Both the position numbers and the translations under genes were made by a program. The notes below the pieces were generated by a model. The model was given only the letters and a program-made list of their open reading frames with translations, was not told the origin of the DNA and ran no database searches. A stretch of DNA of 64,000 nucleotides from Bacteroidota bacterium (GTDB taxonomy: Bacteria; Bacteroidota; Bacteroidia; Flavobacteriales; Flavobacteriaceae), in NCBI GenBank assembly GCA_003650305.1, contig QMOV01000003.1, positions 1 to 64,000 of the forward strand, in the 5' to 3' direction. Position 1 is the first letter of the stretch. Every line of letters starts with the position of its first letter. Shown here piece after piece: positions 1 to 10,399 of the stretch.

Positions 1-1283
1 CTAGCATCTGCCTCAATTTCTAAATCGTAAAACGCTTGACCTCTTGTAAAATCGGAATTAGGAATCCCCGTGTCAGCATCAGCAGGTTCTGTCATAATCT
101 GAGTAGGTGCAGTTGCAAAAGCATCCGTTGTCGTATAAATATCTGCTGGACCACCCGTATTAGTTAATACCCAGAGTGTGTTAGCACTAATATTAGAAGT
201 TTCTATTTCAGTTCTATCAGCTCCTGCAATTGTTGTCATTAATGTAAAGGATAATCCATCAGTAGATCGGTAAATCTTACCTCCAGCAAAACCCCAACTG
301 CTTCTAGTTGTTGTAAACCAAATATTATTGCTGATATCTAATTCTATATCATTGGGATTTGATGGACTACCACCAGACTCATTTATTGTAAATTTAGTCC
401 ATGTGGCACCATTATCTACAGACTTGTATAATCCTTGTTCGCTTAAACCATGAAAATTACTTGGCGAAGAAGAAAACCTAAAAAATGATCCAGCCACTGC
501 TGCATATAACTCTGTTGTACTCCCAACATCTCTGGCTACAATATCATTGATATAAAAAACACCATCGATTAATTGAGTCCCAGTAAATCCTGTATAACCT
601 CCAAATATATTTGACCATGTTACTCCTGCGTCTATCGATTTCCAAATACCTCTACCAACAGCTTGTCCACTAGTATAGGATTCACCTGACCCAATATAAA
701 ACGTGTTCGAATTATTTGGGTCTGAAATAATTACTGTTACAGCTATATTTGCGCCTATACCAGGAACTAAGGTCCATGAAGAGTTGGCATCTGTTATATC
801 ATTGTTTACCCACAAACCTCCAGAAACACCTCCAGCAAAAACTCTTGTATAATCATCTGCAGGATTTACATTTCCAGTATCATTAGGGTCGAACATAATG
901 CCTCTTGTTCTTCCGCCAATATTATTAGGTCCTCTATCTACCCAAGGATTAGAAGCATCACCTCCAACGCCTCTAGAATTTTGTCTTTCTATATTTAGTT
1001 CTTGCTGCAACTCAAATACACGTTCTGGCATTGGTCTCCCTGTATTTGGGTCTAAAGTTAGTTCCCAAACCTGTTCGTTATACCCATTTGGAGGTAATCC
1101 CATTGCTTTACGTTCTTTTTTAGAAAGGTTAACTGTTTCTTTAAAAGGACTGTTGTCTAAAAAACTTTGATGTTGCTCTTTTAATTTTTCAACACTCCTT
1201 TTGTTTTCAATATTTTGAAAAAAAAGAAAAGAAATAAAAGTTAAGAGGAAAAGTGAGAGGAAAAGTAAAGTTCTTTTTTTCAT
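1..1283 (-). CDS. Secreted BNR/sortilin-like beta-propeller protein, C-terminal part outside window
   Basis: This open reading frame is missing from the ORF track because it has no stop inside the window. Read from the ATG at 1283 it gives 427 residues without interruption. The first 25 residues (MKKRTLLFLSLFLLTF...) are a basic stretch followed by a hydrophobic segment, a signal peptide or anchor. From about residue 110 there are repeated Asp-box style motifs (GIWKSIDAGVTW, GLYKSVDNGATW, KIYRSTDG), as in sortilin/VPS10-like and exo-sialidase-like beta-propellers. Flavobacteria often export such proteins through the type IX system, but the C-terminal sorting domain that would show this lies beyond base 1. 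Enzymatic activity cannot be inferred. A second protein of this fold is encoded at 42840-45932. Confidence 0.88.
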   Translation of the reverse strand, partial: MKKRTLLFLSLFLLTFISFLFFQNIENKRSVEKLKEQHQSFLDNSPFKETVNLSKKERKAMGLPPNGYNEQVWELTLDPNTGRPMPERVFELQQELNIERQNSRGVGGDASNPWVDRGPNNIGGRTRGIMFDPNDTGNVNPADDYTRVFAGGVSGGLWVNNDITDANSSWTLVPGIGANIAVTVIISDPNNSNTFYIGSGESYTSGQAVGRGIWKSIDAGVTWSNIFGGYTGFTGTQLIDGVFYINDIVARDVGSTTELYAAVAGSFFRFSSSPSNFHGLSEQGLYKSVDNGATWTKFTINESGGSPSNPNDIELDISNNIWFTTTRSSWGFAGGKIYRSTDGLSFTLMTTIAGADRTEIETSNISANTLWVLTNTGGPADIYTTTDAFATAPTQIMTEPADADTGIPNSDFTRGQAFYDLEIEADA

Positions 1284-1354
1284 GATTTTTATATTTTAGT
1301 GTTTATAATAAAAAAAAAGATTCTATAAAAATAAGCTATATTTCTAGTATTTAA

Positions 1355-2701
1355 TTAATTAAACTGAAAACCTTTAAACTTTTTGTAAATTAAGACAGAA
1401 TTACTATCAGATAATAACGAAACATAATGACAAACACTTATAAGCCTCATATATATTTGAGGGTTATCAATTTTAATAGTTTCTGGTAATAGTTTTAGAA
1501 TAAGTTTATTGTAATTAGAAGCTTCTCCTTTAAAGGTATTGTTTACTGCTGTAATAAAAGTATCTAAAAGTTGAGTTATCACTTCATGTCCAGCAATTTC
1601 TTTATCAATAACCTCTTTGGATTGGTAAATATTCTCAACACTTAATTTAATGATGTCATTTATTTGAGCTTCATATTTACTTTTGGCTAATAATGCAGTA
1701 GAGAAACTGCCTTTTAAAATGTCTTCTTCGTTTATCATAAAGACTTCAACAGCTTCATTAATTAACGTATTGATAGCCAAAGCGCGAAGATAGCTAACCC
1801 TATCTTGAGTGTTGATTAATTGATTGTATTTTTTGGTGTTAATAGATTCTCTAACTAAATTTATAAGATATTCTAAAGCAAAGTCTTCTTGAATTAATCC
1901 TAAATTTATACCATCTTCAAAATCTACAATTGTGTAACAAATATCATCTGCTGCTTCCACAAGAAAAGCTAGTGGATGCCTTGCAAAACTAATATCATTA
2001 CCTCCTCTTGTTCGAATTAGTCCCAACTCGTTTGCAACATCTAAAAAAGTTTCTTTTTCAGATTGAAAAAAACCATATTTTTTATCTGAAATATGATTAG
2101 TTTCTTTTTTTGGAAGTGACTCTTTTGGGTATTTTGTAAAAGCGCCTAGAGTAGCATAACTTAAACGTAGTCCACCTTCTCTCCCTTTTCTACTTTGGGT
2201 TAATATTTTAAACCCATTAGCATTTCCTTCAAAATCGCATAAATCCTGATATTCTTTTTCGGATAATTGGTTTTTATACTGTTTGCCTTTTCCTGTTTTA
2301 AAAAATTCTCCTATAGCTTTTTCACCGCTATGTCCAAAAGGCGGATTTCCAATATCATGAGCTAATGCTGCTGTTGCAACAATAGCTCCAAAATCATTAG
2401 TTTGAAACCCTTGTACTTCTTTTAAATGAGGATACTTTTTCAGCAGTTTTAATCCAACCTGCCTTCCTAAAGATCTTCCTACAACACTCACTTCTAAACT
2501 GTGTGTTAATCTTGTGTGTATAAAATCGGTTTGCGATAAGGGAATAACCTGTGTTTTATCTTGAAGACTTCTAAACTCGGAAGAAAAAATAATGCGATCG
2601 TAATCGACTTCAAAGCCTAAGCGCGTTTCATCTTGTTCTTTTCGTAATCTTTTATTTGTATCACCAAAGCGTTTTAAAGAGAGTAGTTGTTCCCAGTTCA
2701 T
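1355..2701 (-). CDS. dgt: dGTPase-like deoxynucleoside triphosphate triphosphohydrolase
   Basis: A 448-residue HD-superfamily protein. The metal-binding set is visible: His67 in TRLTHSLEV, the HD pair at 115-116 in ALAHDIGNPPFGHSGE, and a later Asp in EAADDICYTIVDFEDG. These motifs and the length are typical of Dgt enzymes, which hydrolyse dNTPs to deoxynucleoside plus triphosphate and so trim the dNTP pool. The N-terminal RxxxxD.TRLGFEVDYDRIIFSS block is also a family signature. It is transcribed alone, divergent from the porin gene at 2836. It shares a theme with nrdAB and two deaminases in this window but is not in an operon with them. Substrate preference (dGTP only or all dNTPs) cannot be read from sequence. 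Confidence 0.93.
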   Translation of the reverse strand: MNWEQLLSLKRFGDTNKRLRKEQDETRLGFEVDYDRIIFSSEFRSLQDKTQVIPLSQTDFIHTRLTHSLEVSVVGRSLGRQVGLKLLKKYPHLKEVQGFQTNDFGAIVATAALAHDIGNPPFGHSGEKAIGEFFKTGKGKQYKNQLSEKEYQDLCDFEGNANGFKILTQSRKGREGGLRLSYATLGAFTKYPKESLPKKETNHISDKKYGFFQSEKETFLDVANELGLIRTRGGNDISFARHPLAFLVEAADDICYTIVDFEDGINLGLIQEDFALEYLINLVRESINTKKYNQLINTQDRVSYLRALAINTLINEAVEVFMINEEDILKGSFSTALLAKSKYEAQINDIIKLSVENIYQSKEVIDKEIAGHEVITQLLDTFITAVNNTFKGEASNYNKLILKLLPETIKIDNPQIYMRLISVCHYVSLLSDSNSVLIYKKFKGFQFN

Positions 2702-2835
2702 AATTAAATTTGTGTTGGCAAGATACTTATTTTATGTAAGTATAAAAATGAACTTTTGATTTAATGGTAATCTTTTAGAAACATTAAGTTAACATTAGAA
2801 TTGGTTATTTGTAACAACAAAAACGAATACTATTT

Positions 2836-4026
2836 ATGACTCTTAAAGCGAGACTTACTACAATATTAATATTAACACTAGCTTTTATAAATGCTCAAGA
2901 AATTCAGTCTCCTAAATTTGGAAAAGGGCTTTTTAATCTGGTAGGACAAGATAGTTCTTGGACAATGAAGATTGGAGTTAGAATGCAGATTTTGGCAATT
3001 TCTAATTGGGAAGACGGAGAAAGTAATGAATCGAATTTTTTAATACGCAGATCTCGATTAAAATTTGATGGTTTTGCAATTAGCCCAAAACTTAAATACA
3101 AAATAGAATTAGGTCTCTCTAATAGAGATATTTCTGGTGCCTCTAAATTTACAAGTAATACGCCAAGATATATTTTGGACGCTGTTGTTAAATGGAATTT
3201 TTACAAAAATTTCGTATTATGGTTTGGACAAACCAAACTACCAGGAAATAGAGAACGTGTGATTTCTTCGGCAAATCTACAGCAAGTAGATCGTTCATTA
3301 CTAAATAGTAGATTTAATATTGATAGAGATTTAGGTGTTCAGTTAAGGCATCACTTTAATCTTTCTGATAATTTCATTATAAAAGAAATTTTTTCTATCT
3401 CTCAAGGAGAAGGTAGAAATATAACCACAGGAAACCTTGGAGGACATCAATTTACAAGTCGTATTGAGCTACTTCCTTTTGGAAACTTCTCAAGCAAAGG
3501 CGATTATAAAGGTAGTGATTTAAAACGTGAAGGAACTCCAAAGCTTGCTATTGGAGTCACTTACGATTTTAATAACAACGCAGTAAAAACCAGAAGTAAT
3601 ATGGGTTCTTATATGGAAACAGATGCTGGTTTTTACGAAACTAATATTTCTACAGTATTCATAGATGCTATGTTTAAATACAAAGGGTTCTCATTTATGG
3701 GAGAATATGCCAACCGAGATGCTAAAGATCCTTTTGCTAAAAACGCTGAAGGATCTTTAACAGGAGATATTGTACAGGTTGGTAACGGTTTAAACCTTCA
3801 AGCTGGTTACTTGCTCAAAAACGATTGGGAAGTTTCAGGACGTTATACAAGCATAAAATTAGACAAAAGTATTACAGAAAAAAATGCTGAACATCAATAT
3901 ACTTTAGGTGTTTCAAAATATATTGTAGGACACAGTCTAAAAGTACAAAGCGATATTAGTTATTTAGATATTAATAATAGCAATAGTCAATTAATGTATA
4001 GGTTGCAGTTTGATATTCATTTTTAA
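2836..4026 (+). CDS. Phosphate-selective porin O/P family outer-membrane protein
   Basis: A 396-residue protein with a Sec signal peptide (cleavage likely after FINAQ, about residue 20), then alternating amphipathic beta strands and a terminal aromatic residue (DIHF), the usual ending of outer-membrane beta-barrels. Stretches such as RRSRLKFDGFAISPKLKYKIELG and WFGQTKLPGNRERVISSANLQ match what I know of the OprO/OprP-like porins of Bacteroidota. The gene ends 75 bases before a PiT phosphate transporter, so the pair plausibly forms an uptake route for inorganic phosphate across both membranes. TTAACA-like words upstream are too weak to call a Pho box. Phosphate selectivity is inferred from family and neighbour. 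Confidence 0.88.
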   Translation: MTLKARLTTILILTLAFINAQEIQSPKFGKGLFNLVGQDSSWTMKIGVRMQILAISNWEDGESNESNFLIRRSRLKFDGFAISPKLKYKIELGLSNRDISGASKFTSNTPRYILDAVVKWNFYKNFVLWFGQTKLPGNRERVISSANLQQVDRSLLNSRFNIDRDLGVQLRHHFNLSDNFIIKEIFSISQGEGRNITTGNLGGHQFTSRIELLPFGNFSSKGDYKGSDLKREGTPKLAIGVTYDFNNNAVKTRSNMGSYMETDAGFYETNISTVFIDAMFKYKGFSFMGEYANRDAKDPFAKNAEGSLTGDIVQVGNGLNLQAGYLLKNDWEVSGRYTSIKLDKSITEKNAEHQYTLGVSKYIVGHSLKVQSDISYLDINNSNSQLMYRLQFDIHF

Positions 4027-4101
4027 ATATAAAACATAACATTTTGGTAACCTTTTACTCAAAAACACTATAGATATTTGCAAACTATTTCTAATTAAAT
4101 T

Positions 4102-6414
4102 ATGGAAAATATATACTTATTAATGATTGTTGCCCTTGTCATTTTAGCTGTTGCTGATTTGGTTGTAGGTGTAAGCAATGATGCAGTAAATTTTTTAAAT
4201 TCGGCCATAGGTTCTAAAGCGATTTCTTTTAGAACTATTATGATTGTAGCAAGTATAGGTATTGCTTGTGGTGCTATGTTTTCTAGTGGAATGATGGAAG
4301 TTGCACGTAAAGGTATTTTTAATCCAGGAGAGTTTATGTTCGATGAAATTATGTACATCTTCATGGCAGTTATGATTACAGATATTCTACTCCTAGATTT
4401 CTTTAATACACTTGGTATGCCAACTTCTACAACAGTTTCTATTGTTTTCGAACTACTTGGTGCTGCAGTTGCTATGGCATTAATAAAGATAGGAGCAGAT
4501 GGTGGCAGTTTTTCCGATTTAGTAATTTATATAAACACGTCTAAAGCTACTCAAATTATATTAGGAATACTGCTCTCGGTCATCATTGCATTTTCCGTTG
4601 GTGCTTTTGTACAATGGGTTTCTAGGTTGCTTTTATCTTACGATTTTGAAAAGAAAGCGAATTGGGTAGGTGCTTTTTTTGGAGGTATTGCATTAACTGC
4701 AATGGTTTATTTTATTTTAATTAAAGGGATTAAAGGCACTGATATTGCAAGCGAAAGTTTCAACATTATTGGAGGCTCAACAATTAAAGATTTTTTAGAA
4801 ACTAAAATTTTATCAATTATTGCTATTAGTTTTGTGTTATGGTCTTTATTGGCTTACGCTTTAATTACTTTTTTTAAAATTAATATTTATAAACTAATTA
4901 TATTAGTTGGAACCTTTGCATTGGCATTAGCATTTGCAGGAAATGATTTAGTAAACTTTATTGGTGTTCCAATTGCTGCTTGGCAATCGTACGAAGCTTG
5001 GGTTGGTTCAGGTGTACCTGCTCATGAGTTTAGTATGGAAGTATTAGAATCAAAAGTTCCTACACCAACACTACTTTTATTTCTAGCAGGAATGATTATG
5101 GTTGTCACACTATGGTTTTCTAGCAAAGCTAAAGCTGTTTTAAAAACCTCTATTGACTTGTCAACTCAAGGCGAAATTAAAGAACGTTTTCAGCCTAATT
5201 GGTTATCAAGAGGTTTTGTAAGGTTTGCTATGGGTTCATCTAAAATGATGTCTTATATTTTACCTGAATCATGGCAAATCAAAATTGAAAAACAATTTGA
5301 AAAGCCAGTTATTTCTTTAACAAAAGATAAAACACATGAGCTTCCTGCATTCGATTTAGTCAGAGCAGCTGTAAATTTAATGGTTGCTGGTGTTTTAATC
5401 TCTATAGCTACTTCATATAAATTACCTCTTTCTACAACGTACGTTACTTTTATGGTTGCAATGGGAACATCTTTAGCAGATCGTGCCTGGGGAAGCGAAA
5501 GTGCTGTGTATCGGGTTGCAGGTGTTTTAAATGTTATTGGAGGTTGGTTCTTTACAGCAATAAGTGCTTTTATTGCTGCTGCTACAATTGCGTATTTAAT
5601 TAATCTTGGTGGTCCAACTGCAATAGCTGTTTTATTATTTATTGCTGTTTTACTCTTAAGTAGAAATTACATATCTCACAAGAAAAAAACTAGAGAAACC
5701 AAAGCAGAAGACAGTTTAACAAAAGCTGAAAGTAGTTCTGTACAAGGCGTAATATATGAAAGCGCAACTAACATTGCTAATGTAGTAAAACGTGGTAATA
5801 GAATTTACACTAATGCTATTAAAGGTCTTGCGCTACAAGATTTGTCTTTACTTAAAAATAATAAAAAACAAATTGTTAAACTTTCAGCTGAAGTTGATGA
5901 TTTAAGAGATAACATTTTCTATTTCATTAAAAATTTAGACGAGTCTAGTATAGGTGCAAGTAATTTCTATATTCATATTTTAGGATATTTACAAGACATG
6001 GCTCAATCTTTAGAATATATTTCTAAAGTAAGTCATAAACATGTAAATAATAATCATAAAAAATTAAAATTCAACCAAATAAAAGAACTTAAACAAGTTG
6101 ATGACGCACTCGAGATATTATTTAATAATACTAAAAAAGCTTTCGATTCACGTTCATTCGAACAGATTGGCAGTCTCTTAAAAAACAAAAGAGTTGTGTA
6201 TGATTTAGTGAAGGAAAAAATTCATGCTCAAGTTACCAGAACTCGAACAGAAGGAGGAAGTCCTAAAAACACAGCACTATATTTTAGCTTATTGTTAGAA
6301 ACTAAAGATTTGCTTAATGCTACAATGAATTTGTTAGAAGAATATCATAACGCACACGATAGCTCTGTTGAGCCAGCGACTTTGCCACATAGTGTTGAAG
6401 ATACGGAAAGCTAA
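4102..6414 (+). CDS. PiT-family inorganic phosphate transporter with PhoU-like C-terminal domain
   Basis: A 770-residue protein. The first two thirds are hydrophobic, with the two PiT signature repeats: GVSNDAVNFLNSAIGSKA near residue 24 and GNDLVNFIGVPIAAW near residue 275, each followed by segments such as GMPTSTTVS and KLPLSTTYVTF. PiT carriers move metal-phosphate with H+ or Na+. From about residue 550 the protein becomes soluble and helical, rich in Lys and Leu, with ESATNIANVVKRGNRIYTNAIKGL resembling PhoU/DUF47 helices, so a regulatory domain appears fused in cis. It is likely co-transcribed with the porin at 2836 and is followed by a clear terminator at 6439. Confidence 0.93.
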   Translation: MENIYLLMIVALVILAVADLVVGVSNDAVNFLNSAIGSKAISFRTIMIVASIGIACGAMFSSGMMEVARKGIFNPGEFMFDEIMYIFMAVMITDILLLDFFNTLGMPTSTTVSIVFELLGAAVAMALIKIGADGGSFSDLVIYINTSKATQIILGILLSVIIAFSVGAFVQWVSRLLLSYDFEKKANWVGAFFGGIALTAMVYFILIKGIKGTDIASESFNIIGGSTIKDFLETKILSIIAISFVLWSLLAYALITFFKINIYKLIILVGTFALALAFAGNDLVNFIGVPIAAWQSYEAWVGSGVPAHEFSMEVLESKVPTPTLLLFLAGMIMVVTLWFSSKAKAVLKTSIDLSTQGEIKERFQPNWLSRGFVRFAMGSSKMMSYILPESWQIKIEKQFEKPVISLTKDKTHELPAFDLVRAAVNLMVAGVLISIATSYKLPLSTTYVTFMVAMGTSLADRAWGSESAVYRVAGVLNVIGGWFFTAISAFIAAATIAYLINLGGPTAIAVLLFIAVLLLSRNYISHKKKTRETKAEDSLTKAESSSVQGVIYESATNIANVVKRGNRIYTNAIKGLALQDLSLLKNNKKQIVKLSAEVDDLRDNIFYFIKNLDESSIGASNFYIHILGYLQDMAQSLEYISKVSHKHVNNNHKKLKFNQIKELKQVDDALEILFNNTKKAFDSRSFEQIGSLLKNKRVVYDLVKEKIHAQVTRTRTEGGSPKNTALYFSLLLETKDLLNATMNLLEEYHNAHDSSVEPATLPHSVEDTES

Positions 6415-6438
6415 AATAATTGCAAATCTGAATATAAG

Positions 6439-6469
6439 AACCATCTCCATCGAGGTGGTTTTTTGTTTT
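6439..6469 (+). terminator. Rho-independent terminator after the phosphate transporter gene
   Basis: Nine-base-pair stem AACCATCTC / GAGGTGGTT with one G-U pair and the 4-base loop CATC, followed by TTTTGTTTT. It lies 25 bases after the transporter stop codon. Confidence 0.85.
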
Positions 6470-6499
6470 GTATATTTGATATAACATAAAACAAGATGA

Positions 6500-7225
6500 A
6501 TGAAAGCACACATACTTTTTTTAACTTTTCTATTATTATATAATACCTCTTTTAGCCAAAATTTATCAGGACTCCAACTATTAGATAAAGCTATAGAATA
6601 TCATGACCCAAATGGTAATTGGGACTCCTTTAATGGTGAATTATTTGTTGCTATGGAAACACCTAACAATCCAAATCGTGATAGTAAAATTATTATAAAT
6701 CTTCCTGAACAATATTTTTATGTAAAGTCAAATCGTGATTCTATAACTATAGAATATGAACTTATTAAAAATGAATGTTTTATTAAATTTAATGACAGAA
6801 TAGATGTTACAGATGAAGAAATAAAAACCCATAGGCTCACTTGCGAACGTGCAACTATGTATAAAAATTATTACACGTATTTATATGGTTTACCAATGAA
6901 ACTAAAAGACAATGGTACAATAATTCATGATAAAGTTGAACGTAGAACATTTAAAGGAAAAGAATATCTTATACTAAAAGTTACTTATGATAAAGCTGTT
7001 GGAAGTGACATTTGGTATTTTTATTTTAATCCTAAAACATATGCTATGGAAGTCTATCAATTTTATAGGATGGATGAAAACGGAAATCAAAAAGAGGATA
7101 CTGGCGAATATATTTTACTTTCTGAAGAAAAAACTATCAATAATATAATAATGCCTAAAAAAAGAGCTTGGTATTATAATAAGGATGATAAATATTTAGG
7201 AACTGATATTTTAAAGAAAGAATAG
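6500..7225 (+). CDS. Secreted protein of unknown function (possibly DUF6503)
   Basis: A 241-residue protein with a clear Sec signal peptide (MKAHILFLTFLLLYNTSFSQ). The mature part starts with LSGLQLLDKAIEYHDPNGNW and continues as mainly beta-sheet sequence, with a lipoprotein-carrier-like layout (WYFYFNPKTYAMEVYQFY). It resembles what I remember as DUF6503, a flavobacterial family with no assigned activity; that family assignment is from memory and not certain. An ATG four bases upstream is in another frame and gives no signal peptide, so the start at 6500 is preferred. It is monocistronic and convergent with the deaminase gene that ends 8 bases away. Confidence 0.78.
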   Translation: MKAHILFLTFLLLYNTSFSQNLSGLQLLDKAIEYHDPNGNWDSFNGELFVAMETPNNPNRDSKIIINLPEQYFYVKSNRDSITIEYELIKNECFIKFNDRIDVTDEEIKTHRLTCERATMYKNYYTYLYGLPMKLKDNGTIIHDKVERRTFKGKEYLILKVTYDKAVGSDIWYFYFNPKTYAMEVYQFYRMDENGNQKEDTGEYILLSEEKTINNIIMPKKRAWYYNKDDKYLGTDILKKE

Positions 7226-7232
7226 TTTAAAC

Positions 7233-7670
7233 TTAAACGCCAATATCTTCATTCCATAATTCTGGATTGTTGGTAATGAAAGTTGCCATAAGATCTTTAC
7301 ATTCTTGGTTATCTTCAACCCTAACTGCAACACCTCGAGATTTTAAAAGCGTTTCTTCTCCTAAAAAGCTTTTGTTTTCTCCAATAACTACTTTTGGGAT
7401 TCCGTACAACAAAATCGCTCCTGCACACATCGCGCAAGGCGACAATGTAGTATATAATGTGCAGTTTTTATAAACCTTTGCAGGTTGTCGCCCAGTATTC
7501 TCAAAAGCATCAATTTCGCCATGCAATACAACACTTCCTTTTTGAATGCGCCGATTATGACCTCTACCAATAATTTTATTATTATGCACTATTACAGAGC
7601 CAATGGGAATGCCTCCTTCTTTTAATCCTTTTTTAGCTTCTTCTATTGCTGCGTTTAGGAATTTATCCAT
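7233..7670 (-). CDS. Cytosine deaminase of the yeast (Fcy1) type
   Basis: The ORF track starts this gene 12 codons too early; the ATG at 7670 (MDKFLNAAIEEAKKG) gives 145 residues and fits the family. Zinc-site motifs of the cytidine/deoxycytidylate deaminase fold are present: HGE at 50-52 and PCAMC with Cys79 and Cys82. Beyond the generic motifs, RGHN (Asn39), LYTTLSP, YGIPKVVIGEN and the C-terminal WNEDIG match the yeast cytosine deaminase Fcy1 at near constant spacing, including its C-terminal Trp and Asp substrate contacts. It should therefore convert cytosine to uracil, unlike the unrelated amidohydrolase CodA. Guanine deaminase or TadA-like activity is the alternative. It sits 65 bases downstream of nrdA on the same strand. 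Confidence 0.85.
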   Translation of the reverse strand: MDKFLNAAIEEAKKGLKEGGIPIGSVIVHNNKIIGRGHNRRIQKGSVVLHGEIDAFENTGRQPAKVYKNCTLYTTLSPCAMCAGAILLYGIPKVVIGENKSFLGEETLLKSRGVAVRVEDNQECKDLMATFITNNPELWNEDIGV

Positions 7671-7735
7671 ATATTTTTTAGAAAGTAAAAACCGTAGTGA
7701 AAGCACTATTTTTTATAAAATTACTATTTTAAAAA

Positions 7736-10207
7736 TTAAGAGCCACACATTAAGCAATCGTCTCCTTCTGCAGCTTTAGCTTGTGCAATTAACGATTTCA
7801 TTTCTTCGGCAGACATTGGTTCTACTTCTGTAGTGATTTGTTGTGCAAATTTTTCTGCTGTTTTTATAGCATGTTGTTTTTGTTTTTCAACTAGTGTTTT
7901 ATCTGTCTCCAAAGGTTCTGCTGTTGATTCTTCTTTCTTTTTTATGTCTAAAGTGAATTTAATAGCATCAACCGCACTCTTTGTTCGCAAGTAATACATT
8001 CCTGTTTTTAAGCCGCTCTTCCATGCGTAAAAATGCATCGATGTTAGTTTAGCCATCGTAGCACCTTCTAAAAATAAATTAAGCGATTGTGACTGGTCAA
8101 TAAAGTACCCTCTTTGGCGTGACATATCTATAATATCTTTCATACTTAATTCCCAAACAGTTTTGTACAGTTCTTTAATGTCTTCTGGAATAATATCAAT
8201 ACTTTGAATAGAACCATTTGCTCTCATAATATCTTGTTTTAAGCTATCATTCCAAAGTCCTAATTCTACTAAATCTTCTAACAAGTGTTTGTTTACAACA
8301 ATAAATTCTCCAGATAATACACGTCGTGTATAAATGTTTGATGTATATGGCTCAAAACATTCATTGTTGCCTAAAATTTGAGATGTGCTTGCTGTTGGCA
8401 TTGGTGCAACTAATAACGAATTGCGTACACCAAACTTTAATACTTTTTTTCGTAGTTTATCCCAATCCCAAAGACCACTTAATTCTTCATCTTTAATTTC
8501 CCAAAGGTTATATTGAAACTCTCCATTACTTATAGGTGAGCCTTTATATGTTTGGTAAGGACCATCTTCTTTTGCCTCCTCCATTGATGCTGTTACAGCA
8601 GCAAAATAAAGGGTTTCAAAAATATCTTTATTTAATTGTTTTGCTTCATCACTTGTAAAAGGCAATCGTAATTTTATAAACGTATCTGCTAGTCCTTGAA
8701 CTCCTAAACCTATTGGACGATGACGAAAATTTGAGTTCTCTGCTTCTATTACTGGATAATAATTTCTATCGATTACTTTATTTAAATTTTTAGTGACGTG
8801 TTTGGTAATACGGAACAATTCTTTATGGTCAAACTCTCTATTTTTTACAAACATTGGCAATGCTATTGATGCTAAATTACATACAGCTATTTCATCGGGA
8901 GAGGTGTACTCCATAATTTCTGTGCATAAATTTGAAGAACGAATAGTTCCTAAATTCTTCTGATTAGATTTACGGTTTGCAGCATCTTTATATAGCATGT
9001 ACGGCGTTCCTGTTTCAATTTGAGATTCTAAAATTTTCTCCCAAAGTTCTCTTGCTTTTACAGACTTACGCCCTTTATTTTCAGTTTCATATTTTGTGTA
9101 TAAAGTTTCAAATTCTTCGCCATAAACGTCACATAATCCTGAACATTCGTTAGGGCACATTAATGTCCATTGTCCATCTTCTTGCACGCGTTTCATAAAT
9201 AAATCTGAAATCCACATCGCATAAAACAAATCTCGTGCACGCATTTCTTCTTTTCCGTGATTTTTCTTTAACTCTAAAAAATCAAAAATATCGGCATGCC
9301 AAGTCTCTAAATAAATAGCAAAACTCCCTTTACGTTTTCCGCCTCCTTGATCTACGTAACGTGCAGTATCGTTAAACACTTGCAGCATTGGCACAATACC
9401 ATTACTTGTACCATTTGTTCCTGCTATGTAGCTACCTGTTGCACGAATCTTATGAATAGCTAAACCAATTCCTCCAGCCGATTGCGAAATTTTTGCGGTT
9501 TGTTTTAATGTATCATAAATACCTTCAATACTGTCATCTTTAATTGTCAATATAAAGCACGATGACATTTGTGGTTTTGGAGTCCCAGAATTAAACAATG
9601 TTGGTGTAGCGTGTGTGAAATATTTTTTAGACATGAGCTCGTATGTCTCTATTGCAGATTCTAAATCGTTTAAATGAATTCCTATAGAAACTCTCATGAG
9701 CATGTGCTGTGGACGCTCGGCTATTTTACCATTTAATTTTAAAAGGTAAGAACGTTCTAGCGTTTTAAAACCAAAATAATCGTAGCCAAAATCACGATTG
9801 TAAATAATTGTAGAATCTAATTTTTCTTTATTATCCATAATGACTTGATGCACTTCATCCGACAAAAGCGGTGCTTTTTTTCCATTTCTAGGATTGATAT
9901 AAGTGTATAAATCTTCCATCGTTTCAGAAAACGACTTTTTAGTACTCTTATGTAAATTAGAAACAGAGATTCGCGCTGCAAGCTTTGCATAATCAGGATG
10001 TGCTGTTGTCATCGTTGCAGCTACTTCTGCAGCAAGATTATCAAGTTCGCTTGTAGTAACGCCATCGTACAATCCTTCTATAACTCGCATTGAAATTTTT
10101 ACAGGATCTACTAAATTATTTAAACCATAACACATTTTTCTCACTCTAGAAGTGATTTTATCGAACATCATTGGTTCTTTTTTTCCGTTTCTTTTTACTA
10201 CATACAT
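7736..10207 (-). CDS. nrdA: Ribonucleoside-diphosphate reductase class Ia, alpha subunit
   Basis: An 823-residue large subunit. Residues 1-90 form an ATP-cone ([18 protein letters not shown]), the allosteric activity site. Active-site elements follow: MSSCFIL with the first redox Cys, [22 protein letters not shown] with the N-x-C-x-E catalytic set and second redox Cys, and the radical-transfer tyrosine region [12 protein letters not shown]. The C-terminus ends CLMCGS, the swinging Cys pair that is re-reduced by thioredoxin or glutaredoxin. The enzyme makes dNDPs from NDPs in the cytoplasm together with NrdB, encoded 192 bases upstream on the same strand. Length and motifs are complete. Confidence 0.97.
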   Translation of the reverse strand: MYVVKRNGKKEPMMFDKITSRVRKMCYGLNNLVDPVKISMRVIEGLYDGVTTSELDNLAAEVAATMTTAHPDYAKLAARISVSNLHKSTKKSFSETMEDLYTYINPRNGKKAPLLSDEVHQVIMDNKEKLDSTIIYNRDFGYDYFGFKTLERSYLLKLNGKIAERPQHMLMRVSIGIHLNDLESAIETYELMSKKYFTHATPTLFNSGTPKPQMSSCFILTIKDDSIEGIYDTLKQTAKISQSAGGIGLAIHKIRATGSYIAGTNGTSNGIVPMLQVFNDTARYVDQGGGKRKGSFAIYLETWHADIFDFLELKKNHGKEEMRARDLFYAMWISDLFMKRVQEDGQWTLMCPNECSGLCDVYGEEFETLYTKYETENKGRKSVKARELWEKILESQIETGTPYMLYKDAANRKSNQKNLGTIRSSNLCTEIMEYTSPDEIAVCNLASIALPMFVKNREFDHKELFRITKHVTKNLNKVIDRNYYPVIEAENSNFRHRPIGLGVQGLADTFIKLRLPFTSDEAKQLNKDIFETLYFAAVTASMEEAKEDGPYQTYKGSPISNGEFQYNLWEIKDEELSGLWDWDKLRKKVLKFGVRNSLLVAPMPTASTSQILGNNECFEPYTSNIYTRRVLSGEFIVVNKHLLEDLVELGLWNDSLKQDIMRANGSIQSIDIIPEDIKELYKTVWELSMKDIIDMSRQRGYFIDQSQSLNLFLEGATMAKLTSMHFYAWKSGLKTGMYYLRTKSAVDAIKFTLDIKKKEESTAEPLETDKTLVEKQKQHAIKTAEKFAQQITTEVEPMSAEEMKSLIAQAKAAEGDDCLMCGS

Positions 10208-10399
10208 ATTGTGTTACAAGTTTAATTTTTCTAAAGTTATTTTCAGAAAAAGGGTTAGTTAGTCTAAAATTTATAGCTGAAACAAATCAGAATAAAGGTT
10301 AGTGGTTTCAGTTTGGTTAAAAACTAAAGTTGTTTTTACTGAAGCTTCCAAACAAAGAAGACTTCTGGTTAATTATCAATAAGGTTTGTTTATTCAAGA

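Noticed and set aside
898-1170. 90-residue plus-strand ORF in the track
   Set aside because: It lies antisense inside the open frame of the BNR-repeat gene on the minus strand, which has a signal peptide and repeat motifs.
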